Source: Muraenolepis orangiensis
Lineage: Eukaryota > Chordata > Actinopteri > Gadiformes > Muraenolepididae
Reading direction: 5' to 3'
Length of the DNA: 64,000 bases
NCBI GenBank assembly: GCA_027704905.1
Contig: JANIIK010000620.1
Location: 17,119 to 81,118, forward strand
The notes beneath the pieces are model-generated. The model worked only from the letters and a program-made list of their open reading frames with translations. It was not told the DNA's origin and searched no databases. A program made the translations under genes and the position numbers. Shown one piece after another: positions 9,415-21,463 of this stretch; within the stretch, counting starts at the first letter, position 1; every line of letters begins with the position of its first letter.

Positions 9415-12060
9415 TCCTATTTACTCATTACGCTGTCGCTTTGGCTTTACTTATAACATTATTAGAAGAAAGCATTATATATTATATACATTATACATAG
9501 AATGGTGTCTTTACCTGTAAAATGGTCAAAACTTTCCACCGTTGATTGTTGGGAAGGTGTTCATTGGGAAATTATTAGCACAATAATAATGTAATTAAAA
9601 TGTATTTAGTTATTTTAATGATGATGATCTTGGATAAAGGTGCAATGGTGCTCTTGGACGTTATACGTGTCAACACCCTCCCAGCACACCCATAGGGGGA
9701 GTATAGGTGGGTGTTGATTATTTGATTTGTCTTACTTTGCTTGTTTTGACCATATGTCTGGCCTTTCTGCTCACAGGGCGTTGTGACTTTTACTCTGACT
9801 TGACCCATTAGATGAGCTGTTACCAAAACACAGCACAAAAGCCACGTCTGAGTGTGTGTGTGTGTGTGTGTTACCCATTCAGTGGGCCACAGTGGGTTGC
9901 AAATCAATGACATTTTTTATTCCAACCTGCTATCGTCAGGATACAGAATTATTTAAGGACGGAATGCTTTTATTTTTTAATTATTACAGGTCATCTGGGA
10001 CAGGCTTAGCTGTCGAGAGGCTTTCAGCTGCAGTGTGTTTACAGTGGATTTTTTTTCAGATGTATTGCTAACACAAAGCAAGTGGGTTGCCATCACAGAT
10101 AGAGTGCATGTGGAAATATTTATACCTACTCATTGGTCCGAGGCAGCTCCAGACAAGAATAAACACAGACTTTGGGAAATAATATTTAATATGTATTCCT
10201 TATGTTGATTCACGTTTATATGCATATGTGAAAGTATTAATGCAAAGTACATATTCGTACTTTGTTCTAAATGCTGATGCTTTCAAGGTCAGCAACGACT
10301 CCAATCCTATTTTGATTTGACTTGTGATTGATATTTATTCATGAAGGGCTCCTCGGGGAAAGGCACAGGCATGAGGGCCTCATGTAAAGTCAACATATCA
10401 ATGGTTTATTCATCACAGTTAGGTGAGGGTATCTAATCTAAAATTTCTAAAAAGTCTGACCAGACTAACTGAAGGATGCAAATGTGTGTCAAAGGTTACG
10501 CAATGCACAGCATACAATCAACCAATGATACAAGTACGTTTATTCATCCTTTATATGTTTACATGTGTACATGTGAGTTACAATCGTAACGCATACATCC
10601 TTACTTATATTCCCCCCCCCCATGGACTTCTTGATCGAGATCTGTTGTGATCGCACACAAAGGGCAAGAAGGCCCAACATTTAACCTGCTGCTGAAGCAT
10701 GATAGAACGAGTCCAACGTTACAGTAAACACGATGGACATCACTATTGATGGTGGTTCGGATGGATTTGTTTTTTAGTATACCTTTACTAAATTGTAGGC
10801 TACTGGTATAAAACGTCTATTTGTATTTTCAAATGTTGTTGGGAAAACATTTATTTACAATTATGTTGAACTGGAGTCGATTAGAAAGCTATTAAAAACG
10901 TTTGAAAAAAAGTTGAATGAATTTTGAAAAAGGTTTGAAAGGCCACGTAAAAACCCATGAATAAACAGAGTTATAACCTGAAACAGGAATTTAACTCCTG
11001 TATAGAGTGAGGCAAGTCTAGTTTAACCAGTTCTCCCAACAGCTATGACCTAGGGGCATATCATCTGTGTCACAGCGGTCTGTATAACTCACCCATCATC
11101 ATCTCAACTCTTTATGCTGTGGTTCTGAGAAACATCTCTCAAACCACATAATGTTGGTTGTCCATGCAATCAATGATCAATTAAACCATTGGTCTACTTA
11201 TAATTTTTATTTTTTATTTTTTGTCCAAAATGCCATTTTGCCATGCCATTAAGGTTAAGATTATTTACAGTTATTAATTACACGTTGGTTAATTTGGTAA
11301 AAGGGTACAGGTAGCCTAATGTAGCTCTTCATTTATCAGAAGCTATTTACAGATGTATTCTCAGTCATGTTACAGATGTAAGCCTATATATTGCTTATGG
11401 TATATGCTGATTGGCACAAGTCATATTAAATATGTAATATAATCTACCTTTCCCACTCTCATATCTTGTTGTTTGACTATAAACCTGATGGGGTTAAACT
11501 ACACATAGGCCTACTGTACAAGGACACTTTGGTATCAGCTCTGGCCATACTCAAATGTAATCAAATTTTGATATCAAACAGATTGATATACCTTTTTCTG
11601 ATGGCCTACTTTACTACCTGCCTTGGTCCATGTCTGAGAGATAAAGAAAACGCTACATATCAATGACAACAGCAGCTGAATGTAAGGGCATGGCTAGCAG
11701 TTGTAGCATGCTGACTCATGCTGACATAGTGGACATAGTGGATGGGTTGGAGTCATTAAGTGATAGCTCTCAAGCTGAGAGGGTCATGAATTTTTTCTAC
11801 ACCGGAGAAAGAATTTAACCAAGCAATATCCAAATGTTGACACAGACCCTGCTACATGCCAGTAAAGGGACTACATACAGATTCCCATCACTCTTGGGCA
11901 CTATTGCTTGGGCACACTGTATTCGTCACACTAATGATTAGACAAACTGATAAACACATTGTCTAATCTAACATAATACAAAATTGAAGAGACTGACATA
12001 GTATTCTGTACACGGTTTGAGGGAACAGGCTAGCTAACACAAACACACAACGCTAGCAAG
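9415..12060. other. Non-coding spacer, nothing recognised
   Basis: AT-rich sequence with only short chance frames. It holds a short TG run near 9853-9871 and a C9 run near 10612-10620. I see no exon with family resemblance, no RNA gene and no clear mobile element. Confidence 0.5.
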
Positions 12061-12064
12061 GTCC

Positions 12065-12591
12065 ATGACAGGGCTACCCTACCCCTGCCAGCCACTTGAC
12101 CTTTGGATAGAAACAACAATGAACCTGAACTCTAAGCTAAAGCAAGGATGGACTCTTCAACAGAATGAGAAGCATCTCTTCACCAACATTGAGGTCACTA
12201 CAGTTTGGCCTGGATTCTCACCAGAGTTAGTGTATGACCTCAAGACTGCACTTCCAGATGGCCAAGCTCAGGTTGAAACCTTCCTGCAAGAGCGAGTGTT
12301 CACAAAGATCAAGACTTTGACTGCAACCATCCACAGGAATAAGAGGCAGAATATCGCTGAAAAAGTATCTGTGCACCATCTGGTGCTCATATGAAGGTGG
12401 CCCAAATGGGGAGATCAGGGCTGGCAGCCCTGGTGGATCTTGGGGAGGGATCAGGTATGATCCAACTCAAGTCAGCTCTTGAGAGGAGAGGGACTGAGGA
12501 GTGCCTTTTTACTCTACAATGTAGATGGGTCAATGCGCAAGACGGTGAAGAGCAAGTTGTTCTTCAAGCTCTTCCAGCTAGACCCGGTTAG
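12065..12591 (+). other. Unrecognised coding-like stretch
   Basis: Two adjacent frames (12065-12394, 109 codons; 12391-12591, 66 codons) read with fairly normal amino-acid composition, for example LWIETTMNLNSKLKQGW and ERVFTKIKTLTATIHRNK. The upstream frame ends in TGA just where the second begins (ATGA overlap), so they may be one old frame split by a frameshift. I do not recognise the family. It could be a decayed transposable-element ORF, since it sits directly beside a SINE. No function is offered. Confidence 0.25.
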
Positions 12592-12702
12592 TGAAAAACC
12601 ATAAGACAACCACAGGTGTGGGGCTTACCACCCCCACCGTGACCGTGAGGCTAGGAAGCGAGATGGTTAGGAGTACCGCTGGAGTGACTGGATAAGATGA
12701 TG

Positions 12703-12960
12703 GGGCGGCAGTATAGCTCAGGAGGTAGAGCGGTTGCCTCACAACCAGAAGGTTGCTGGTTCGTTCCCCGTCACCTCCTCCTAGCAAAAGCTGTCGAGGT
12801 GTCCTTGAGCAAGACACCCTAACTGATCCTGATGTGGCTGTCTCCTTGCATGGCTGACGACGTTGATGGTTGAATGTCTGTGTGAATGTGAGGCATGACT
12901 TGTAAAGCGCTTTGAGTAACCATTGGTTAGAAAAGTGCTATATAAATGTCCATTTACCAT
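12703..12960 (+). mobile_element. tRNA-derived SINE
   Basis: The head resembles a tRNA gene: an A-box-like TAGCTCAGGAGGTAGAG and a B-box-like GGTTCGTTCCC about 40 bases later. The body contains GAGGTGTCCTTGAGCAAGACACC. The tail is CTTGTAAAGCGCTTTGAGTAAC followed by AAAGTGCTATATAAATG and CCATTTACCA, a typical fish SINE/LINE 3' end. It is a mobile element, not a functional tRNA. Confidence 0.85.
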
Positions 12961-13014
12961 GCATGCCATGAGCTTGATCGAATGGGCAGCAAAACATCCA
13001 CACGTCCAAATGAT

Positions 13015-13290
13015 AATAATATTACCTTTAATATTGCGCTTTTCTGGACACTCAAGGCGCTTTACAGACATGGTAAAATTGCATGTACAGTAAAATCCTT
13101 TAATACTTATATAGATTAAAAGTATAAGTATAAACTAAATGTAAAGTCATGGGGGGGGTTAGCACACAGCAGGGGAAAGCCAGTTTGAAGAGGTGGGTCT
13201 TAAATGTTTTCCCCAAACCTGAAGACAGGTTCCAAGGTGCCACTGAGTTTAACAACCTCATGGTTAATTCCGGCAACAAGGTCAGAACAT
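13015..13290 (-). repeat. Fragment of a dispersed fish repeat
   Basis: It begins with an inverted SINE/LINE-tail-like GCGCTTTTCTGGACACTCAA and continues with GCCAGTTTGAAGAGGTGGGTCTT, a block common in fish non-coding repeats. The boundaries are approximate and it contains no gene. Confidence 0.4.
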
Positions 13291-13305
13291 GTCTGCCCTT
13301 CTCCT

Positions 13306-13311
<6 letters not shown>

Positions 13312-13335
<24 letters not shown>
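13312..13335. repeat. (TG)n microsatellite
   Basis: About 12 TG units followed by a G9 run. No gene is associated. From here to about 14100 I see nothing else recognisable. Confidence 0.9.
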
Positions 13336-13338
<3 letters not shown>

Positions 13339-14119
13339 GGGGGGGTGGCGGCTGGTTTAACCTGCAGGCCTTGATTGGACCACAGATTAAAGGTGTGCAG
13401 ACTCACCCAGCCGCCTCACAGCCTAATCAGTCTGACTGGGGGCCAGGTAAGGCTGCTTCAACCTTCAACCAGTGACACATACACTCCACACCGAAACCAT
13501 GTAACGGAAATGGATATCCCTCTCTTAAAACTCCCCCCCCCCTCTCTCTCTTGCCACAAAACCTGTGTATTTGAAATCAATATGGCTAAATCTGAAGCTT
13601 GCTTGGAAGTCATGCAGGCTCTCTTGCCAATAACGCACATGTGTGAGATGTCGTGAGATGAGAAACATCGACTTCCACTTTCGACTTTCCACTTTATTTG
13701 TCCCCAGTGGAGCAATTAGGAATACAGCAGTGGGGATAAACATCTGGGAATCAGGTTCATATACTCCTAAGTGTGAGCTTCTATAGAGCTTCTTTTATAT
13801 ACTTTATGCACAATTCAACACATGAATTTTGGCATATCATCCACCTGTCCCTTTATTGTTCTTTTTATTGTGTATAGTATTTTTAAGTATTGTTTTAGAT
13901 ATTCATACTGCAGGAGAGAATGGTAATGCAAATGGTAAATAAAATATCTTGACTCATCTGCTCATGACTTTTGACATGTGTCGATCCGGTGGTGGTAACT
14001 TCGATGGCATGCGTCACCTTTCTGCTGAACAGTGTTTCAGAAGGAGCTAGACATGTGCAAGTGTATAAGGGCCACAGAAAATAATTCAAGTGCAAATAAA
14101 AGCAGGCATTAAAACGTTA

Positions 14120-14890
14120 TTCTTATTAAACAAAAACTTCAATATCAAAGTTCAATATCTTTATTGATACAAATCATCAGATAATTTATCAACTGCAGCA
14201 TGCAGAACATTTGTTTTACATGGGGAATCCTGTTGAACTTGTTGTTTTATAATAATATAAGAACAGTTTAGTTTCTCTATTGAAACCTGTCTCAGTAGGA
14301 GTAAAACAAAAGATATTGGGTAAGACTGAAATTACAACTTTTTTTATTGTCACACACGAGGCTGGCTGAAGCTAAAGCCTAGCGCTCTCAGATTGAAAAT
14401 AATGACACAACACCGTTTTTAACTGTCTATATACAGTAGTAGCCCTCTGAAAAACTATCAGCAAAATTGGCAATGTTGACTGTTTATCAGGTGTCTTTTA
14501 CAAAAAACTTCAACTTTGTTGTGACAAATTTAGCTCTGATGAGTTCTGAGTTAGTCTTAGTCTAAGTCCTAGCTCCTTCCTCATCTTTAATCTATTTTCC
14601 CATCTCCAGGTGATGTACCTTTTCTGCTCATATGTTTGTCCTTTTTTGTATAGAAACATGTAGTCGTTGTCGTGTTCTGTCAATTTATATATTTTTTATT
14701 TGGATAGAAACATAGTAGTGTTCTGTTTTTACCGACCATGAAACTAAATTAATTAAGGAACCTTGAAGGCATTTGGTCCTGAGCCAAGGAATGTGTTGCA
14801 GCTTGTCAGCTTTAACATCATTGCAAGGACCACGAGATTGACAACGGCTGATTGTGGAGACTGTTGGGGTTTATATTCTTCTTAACCTTT
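14120..14890 (+). repeat. Dispersed copy of the lipoxygenase upstream block
   Basis: It contains the lipoxygenase-flank signature (AGTTCAATATCT-TATTGATA, a CATCAGATAATT stretch, then GAAACCTGTCTC-GTAGGAGT and ATTGGGTAAGAC) but no exons. The downstream part (GTCACACACGAGGCTGGCTG and onward) recurs at 29700-30060 and in part at 31280-31480. So the block has been copied several times independently of the gene. It may be an old mobile element. Confidence 0.6.
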
Positions 14891-14894
14891 AATT

Positions 14895-16812
14895 AACCAG
14901 AATAGATTTTGGTGCAACCAAAGTCATGTACATCCCCTCAAGTCTTTCTGTTCCCGGACCTGGAGTACCTGATGCTTATGTGCCGTCCATACTGGCTACC
15001 TCGGGAGTTTACAGCGGTAACAGTGACCGCTGTTTACATTCCCCCACAAGCCAACACAGACACAGCGCTGAAGGAACTGTATGGGTCTATGAGCGAACAG
15101 GAGTCAGCACACCCCGAGGCTGCTCTCATCGTGGCGGGGGACTTCAACAAGGCGAACCTGAAGAAGGTTCTTCCGAAGTTCTACCAACACATAATGAGCA
15201 ACACACCGCTGAGGGCCTCTTCCGTGATGGCTACAAGGCCCTCCTCCGCCCACTGTTCGGCAAATCAGACCACCGCTCTATCCAGCTACTCCCCGCCTAT
15301 AGGCAGAGACTGAAGCAGCAACCGATCATTGTGAGGGAGGTCCAATGCTGGTCGGACTAATCGGACTCTATGCTGCAGGATTAATTGATTGCGCTGACTG
15401 GGACATGTTCCGGGTTGACATTCCGGGTTGCCTCTGACAATAACATCAACGAGTACGCGTTGTCGGTCACCGGGTTCATCAAGAAGTGCATAGATGACGT
15501 TGTTCCGACCAAGTCGGAACTGTGGATTAACAGCGACGTTCGCGCTTCCCTACATGCTCGTAACGCCGCCTTTGGCTCCGGGAATATGGAGGAATATACA
15601 AGAGCCCGCTACGACCTCCGTAAGACCATCGTCACTGCCAAGCGGGAGTATAAGGACAGAGTGGAGGAGAAATTCAAGAGCAACGACGCGAGGGGTATGT
15701 GGCAGGGGCTACAGATGATAACGAACTTCAGAGGGAGAACCAGTTGTGTAGAGAACTCCTCTACCTCCCTCCCAGGAGAACTAAAAACTTTTTTTCCTTG
15801 GTTCGATGTGAACGGCAGCCCGCCGAAACCAGCGCCGCCTGAGGAGACCAGCCTGCTGAACATCTCGGAGGCGGATGTGCACCGCACCTTCAAGCGGTTG
15901 AACATCCGTAAGGCGGCAGGCCCCGACGAGGACCGCATCCTCAGAGCATGCGCAGGCAAGTTGGCGCAGACATCTTCAACCTCTCCCTGTCCCAGGCTGT
16001 TGTTCCCGCAGTCTTCAAGATGTCCACCATCGTGCCTGTCCCTAAACAACCCAAGGTAACATGCCTGAATGACTATAGACCTGTAGCCCTCACCTCGATT
16101 TTCAGCAAATGCTTCGAGAGGTTGGTCAAGGACTTGTAACAAGAGAACAGCTTCGCCCTCAACGTCAAGAAGACCAAGGAGCTGATCGTGGACTTCAGGA
16201 AGCAGAGAGGAGAGCACATCCCTATCTCCATTGACAGTGTTGCAGTAGAGAGGGTCAGCAGCTTCAAGTTCCTCGGCGTGCACATCTCCGAGGACCTCAC
16301 ATGGTCAACGCACACCACACACGTGGTGAAAAGGGCCCAACAACGCCTGTATTTCCTCAGGCGTCTGAGGAAATTCAGCATGGGCCCCCGCATCCTGAGA
16401 ACATTCTATACCGGCACCATCGAGAGTGTTCTTACAGGGTGTATCATCGCCTGGTACGGGAACTGCACCGCACTCGAGCGCAGAGCACTTCAAAGGGCGG
16501 TGCGGAAGGCCCAGTATATCGTTGGAGGTGAGCTCCCCTCCCTCCTGGATATATACAACCAGCGGTGCGTGGCCAAGGCCAAACGCATCATAAAAGACAA
16601 TGCCCACCCAAGCCACGAACTGTATTCACTTTTACCATCAGGCAGGCGATACCGCAGTATCAAGTGACGTACAAATAGACTCAGAGATAGCTTCCACAGT
16701 CAGGCCATCAGGATTTATATATACATATTGCTATTTTTCTGTGCCGATATATTGCATTTTATAAATTGCAAACTTGTGTAAACTGTGAAGTGACAATAAA
16801 CTTGACTTGACT
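14895..16812 (+). mobile_element. L2-clade LINE, 5'-truncated and internally deleted
   Basis: It starts inside the endonuclease domain (VTAVYIPPQANTDTALKELY; AALIVAGDFNKANLKKVLPK), continues into the linker and the start of RT, then jumps at about 16137 to the C-terminal RT part (KKTKELIVDFRKQRGEH...). It ends in the AATAAACTTGACTTGACTTG tail. The catalytic FADD motif is lost in the deletion. Several stops and frameshifts are present. From 16138 onward it lies in the right inverted-repeat arm. Confidence 0.9.
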
Positions 16813-16887
16813 TGAAAAGGCTACTTGAGGGCTCATCCCAAACACAAAGACACACGGCGATGAGGAACCGGTTTAACCGGTTTAACC

Positions 16888-17068
16888 GGCTAGGCTCCTC
16901 CTAGCAAAAACTGTTGAGGTGTCCTTGAGGAAGACACCCTAACCCTAACTGCTCCCCAGGCGCTGTATAAATAGCTGCCCACTGCTCCTAATACTAGGAT
17001 GGGTTAAATGCAGAGAACACGTTTCACTGTATGTTTACATGTATGTGACCAATAAAGAGGATTGAATC
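16888..17068 (+). repeat. SINE-like tail (right-arm copy)
   Basis: Same block as 3270-3080 in opposite orientation. It includes GAGGTGTCCTTGAGGAAGAC and ends in ACCAATAAAGAGGATTGAAT. A short TTAACCGG duplication precedes it. Confidence 0.6.
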
Positions 17069-17542
17069 CTCCAGATTTGTTTGTTGTTGTTGAGGTTTTT
17101 TAGAATGATGAACCGAGCAGATGGTACATACTAGAGCTCTCTGCTTGATTGTGCGTGTTGGTGGCTTGTGGATTGTGATTACTGAGGACCCACAGGAGTG
17201 CAGCCTTCAACCAGCCTCCAACCCCACACACACCCTCCACATGGTTAAGTCTCAGTCAAGGAATGTGTTGCAGCTTGTCAGCTTTAGCATCTTGGCAAAA
17301 ACAACGAGATTGACAACGGCTGATTGTGGAGACGGTTGGGGTTTATATTCCTAATTCCCTTCATAGCCTATAACCTTTAAACACACTTTCTCTGATTGTC
17401 TTACTTTTTATATTTGGTTTAATCTCAGTTAACCATATAGTATAATTTCTAATTGGGTGGAAAAAGAATCATACACAGGGGTCCAGATGCTTAGTTCAAT
17501 ATCTGTATTGATAGAAAAGCATCAGATAATTGATCAACTGTA

Positions 17543-17546
<4 letters not shown>

Positions 17547-17580
<34 letters not shown>
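17547..17580. repeat. (TA)n microsatellite
   Basis: About 17 TA units within the copy 2 upstream region. The left arm holds a shorter tract at the corresponding place (2541-2556). Confidence 0.9.
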
Positions 17581-17583
<3 letters not shown>

Positions 17584-17995
17584 TTTTAATACAGTTTGGT
17601 TTATCTGTTGAAACCTGTCTCGGTAGGAGTTAAACAGAATATATTGGGTAAGACGAAAATGATTGAATCCTGACTTACCTGATAACCTCAGTTATGTTAA
17701 AGTCAACCGTTTCCTTTGTCCTGTGTTAATCCGTCGGTTAACCTACCTGAAGCAGCAGCAGCCTAAGTAGTTAAGATTAACTTAATTTAGTAATTTAGCT
17801 TACCTATAGGCTCTGTCTTTTGCCAAGTCTGCTCTTTTGGAGGGGGAAAGAAACGTGTTTTTGTCCAATCTCTGAAGATCTACAGAAACAATATTTGGTA
17901 TTTATGTGTCAATTTAATAAAATAATTATAATATTTCAAAATAATTGCAATTAGCTATAGTCGTTTAAACTTTTTCATTTTGCTCTCACTCTTCT

Positions 17996-18001
17996 TATAA
18001 A
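17996..18001 (+). promoter_or_regulatory. Possible TATA box of lipoxygenase copy 2
   Basis: CTTATAAAGG lies about 32-37 bases before the ATG and is kept in copy 1 (minus, about 2089-2084) and copy 3 (33365-33370). If used as a TATA box, the 5' leader would be only a few bases long. An upstream start is therefore also possible. Confidence 0.35.
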
Positions 18002-18032
18002 GGAAACAGTGCACCGTTCCTACTGAGCAACC

Positions 18033-21000
18033 ATGGCAGTGTATAAAATAGCGGTGACCACGGGGGACAGGCTATGTTCAGGGACCTGGGACTACGTCTA
18101 CGTCACCTTGATCGGAACCGAGGGACAGAGCGAACGCACGCTGTTGGACAACTGGGGGCCCGACCTTGGGAGAGGATCGGTTAGGCCATTCGATTGATTT
18201 TATTCTTAAATCTGTCTGTTGCACAGTGCTTACGACGTTGAACATGAGTCGTGTGCTTCTCCTCCTCCTCTCCCACAGAGCGGATGCTACTCGGTGGAAG
18301 CCCCCAAGCCTCTGGGGGAACTTCTGCTCCTCAGGGTGGAGAAAGATCCCGTCTTTAAGCTACCGGAAGACGAGTGGTTCTGCACCAAGACCGTGGTGAC
18401 CACACCCAATGGAGAGAACCTTCTGTTCCCCTGCCACCGATGGGTGTCCCGTGGTGGGGATCTCGAGCTGAGGGGAGGGCCAGGTCAGATTATGACAGAA
18501 AATACCTTTTTATTTAATTAACCCTCAAGGAAAAAGTCTGGTATTGCCTTCATTTCAGCTTCATTGTTAAAGCTTTACTTTGAATATTAATTATATATAT
18601 ACATATATATATAATAATAATGATAATGATGTAGATGATGATGATGAAGCACTGCCTACTATTCTAAATATTTTATAGCCCGAAAAATATTTGAGGATAC
18701 TCTTCCTGTGCTACTCGAGCATCGTAAGAAAGAGTTGGAGCGTACCAGTGAGTCGCCACTTCCCAGTATGTTTGGAATTGCTCAAATCGTACGGTTTTAA
18801 ATACAGTTTAGAAGCCATCTTGTGTTTTTGTGTAATTTGTTTTATTGTGGTCCTCTCACCAAAGGTATGCGGTGTTATCTGAGGGCTTACCGAAATGCAA
18901 CGCTTTCAGAACGCTCTTCAAAGTCACAAGCGACATCAGTATTTCCGCATCCAAAATAGCTGAAATAGATACTATATCAGCATCTTCGTAAGTCTATGAT
19001 TGAACTATATCTGCAAAATCTGGATTGTATCAATATAATTGAATGTATTGCCTGTTCAATTCCTTATTTCTTGTGTGCCAAAAAAATATATTGTCATGAT
19101 TCTGTAAACAATCTTTTGTTGTATCCACTGCTAGTGAGTCGGAACTCACGGCAAAGGGTCTGAAAGACTCCACCGAGAATTGGAAAGACTTCGAGGAGCT
19201 CAAATCGCTCTTTTGTTGCAAAACATCCGCCATGTATGGTAAGTGGTTGCCATATTTTACCATTGGACCTACAGCAATATTATGTTGAATTTTTTCCCCA
19301 TACATGTACGTAATCACCAATATACAGTAAGTAGTATGTTGCATCTCAGCTCTCAGTTCACACAAAAGGCACAGACTCAAACCCTTCGATTGAAGTGAAT
19401 CACGTGTTCTCCACCGCGCCCTTTCCAGATTACGTCGCTGCTCACTGGCAGGACGATGACTTCTACGGATTCCAGTTCCTCAACGGGGTGAACCCCAATA
19501 TGATCCAACTATGCTCCCAGATTCCTCCTAACTTCCAAGTAACGGACGCCATGGTGAAGCCATTTCTCCAGGAGGGCACCTCCCTGGAGAAGGAGATGAA
19601 GGTATGTTCGGAAAAGGGTTTTTCTTCTGTTCAAAAACAAATACCATGCATGTGCATCACTAAACTAGGTTCAAAAACAGAACCAATGTTGACCTTCTTT
19701 GTTCATCTTATTAGCAAACCTGTTACCTTGTCAGCCCCCTTTGTATCTAAACATATCTCTCCGCCTTCGATACAGAATGGCAATATCTTCTTCTGTGACT
19801 ACAAGACATTGGATGGGATACAGACCAAAGTCTATGATGGTGAACAACTGGTCGTTGCTACTGGCTTCTGTTTACTGTACATGAACCCCGAAAATAAATT
19901 GACGCCGATTGCAATCCAGGTATTATTATTTATATTGTTTACTTCATCACATATTAACAGAAAGTCGCCTTGGTGAAGGATGACTGTTGACTGGTTATTT
20001 AAGATTTGCATTTTTTCTCCAGAATGAATTATTCAACCAACCAACCGATTGTCCCGTGTGTTATAACGTTATAGGCTGAAACGTGTGTGATGCAATGCCG
20101 CCGTCTAGTGGTAAACTTTGGTAGTGTACCTTGACATCGCTGATTATTTTCTTTAATGTTTTGAGACTGAACATCCCGTCTGCTGACCGTTGTTCTGTTA
20201 CGTTAAGTTATATTATGTCATGTTTACACAACATGTCAGCAGGTGTAATATAATGAATATGTTTCACGTTTTAACAGTTCCGCTCCCACTGACTGTTTTG
20301 CAATTTTGCCATCACTGTACATAAACCGATAATTAAGCCTGGGCAAAGAAAACAATGGCTGAATGTTTTTTGCCTTTTGAAAGATATTTACAGTGAATAG
20401 CAGGATTGACAGGGATCTGCCTTGTTGTCATGTGTCCGACCCCCTGCACGCAGCTTCTGCAACAACCCGCAAAGGAAAACAACCTTTTTCTACCAAGTGA
20501 CACCGAGACTGACTGGCTCCTCGCCAAGATGTTCATCAAGAATGCAGACAGCATCCACCACCAGTCCATCAATCATCTCCTGAACACACACTTTGTGGTA
20601 CATGGATGTGCCCTCGCCACATTGCGAAACCTGCCTCTGATTCACCCACTCTACAAGGTGGGTCCCGGCATGAGTTTAACAGCATGAGATATTTTAACGT
20701 ATAACGGCAAATATCCGCTGGTATTGACATTGTTTATACTTTTTTACTTTTTATTATTTCTACAGCTCCTCATTCCCCACTTCCCGCCAAACGCTCCACA
20801 TAAACACGTTGGCACAAGATAGAGTGAAGGACCGATCAGGAATTTCTAGCAGAGTATAAACACTTCATTTCACAAATCAAACAACACTTAAAGCACAATA
20901 CTGGTATTGGTGATTACAACCTTGCAACCGTCTCTCCTGATATTCACTGGTCAATATTTATTAATTTATCTTTTGAAATCAATATGCAAGGTTTATTATG

Positions 21001-21463
21001 GAGTTTGTGGCAAAAATAACAGCGAGTCACCATACAAGAAGGCTAGTTTACGCAATGTCACAATCACAAAGACTAAAGTGCTCCATTTGTGTTATTCATA
21101 TTCGCGGCAGGATCGGCACAAGAAAGTGATTTCTACCCGATCTATCTTCAATGGGTAGCGGATGGTTTCAGTGACGCCAGGAGAGATTGTTACGGCGGTT
21201 TGATCACGCAAACATTTGATACAACCCGTGTTGTCCTTCGAAGGCTAACATGTGGTCCATGCCACGTTCGTTTCGTTCCTTATGCTTGACTAGACTACCT
21301 TAACTTTGGAGGGGTGGCTGAAACTGATGGCACAGGTCCACCAATCGGAGACCACGTACAGCTCCCTCTGTCTCCCGGAGAACATGGCGGCGAGAGGACT
21401 GATGTCAGTGCCCAACTTCCACTACAGAGACGACGGGCTGGAGCTGTGGGGCCACATCCAGAG
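18033..21463 (+). pseudogene. Lipoxygenase copy 2, exons 1-10, frameshifted and cut by Gypsy-2
   Basis: Exons by homology and splice sites: 18033-18179, 18279-18483, 18679-18747, 18865-18987, 19135-19238, 19375-19601, 19776-19919, 20454-20657, 20766-20853 and 21294-21463. Exon 8 carries the first two iron-binding histidines in HHQSINHLLNTH (family HQxxxHLLxTH). Exon 10 has TYSSLCLPENMAARGL. Two lesions: exon 3 lacks 13 bases present in copies 1 and 3 (just before its donor), and exon 9 has one extra C in the LLIPHF segment, which leads to an early stop. About 450 bases after exon 10 the gene is replaced by Gypsy-2, so exons 11-14, with the remaining iron ligands, are missing. It cannot give an active enzyme. 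Confidence 0.9.

Larger units (their letters stand above)
16138..20022 (+). repeat. Right arm of large inverted duplication
   Basis: Mirror of 4013-1. It holds the LINE 3' part, the SINE-like tail, the upstream region and exons 1-7 of lipoxygenase copy 2. The two arms are separated by about 12.1 kb, into which Gypsy-1 later inserted. Confidence 0.85.

Noticed and set aside
12703..12780. tRNA gene
   Set aside because: A- and B-box-like sequences are present, but the sequence runs on into a SINE body and tail and does not form a complete tRNA.
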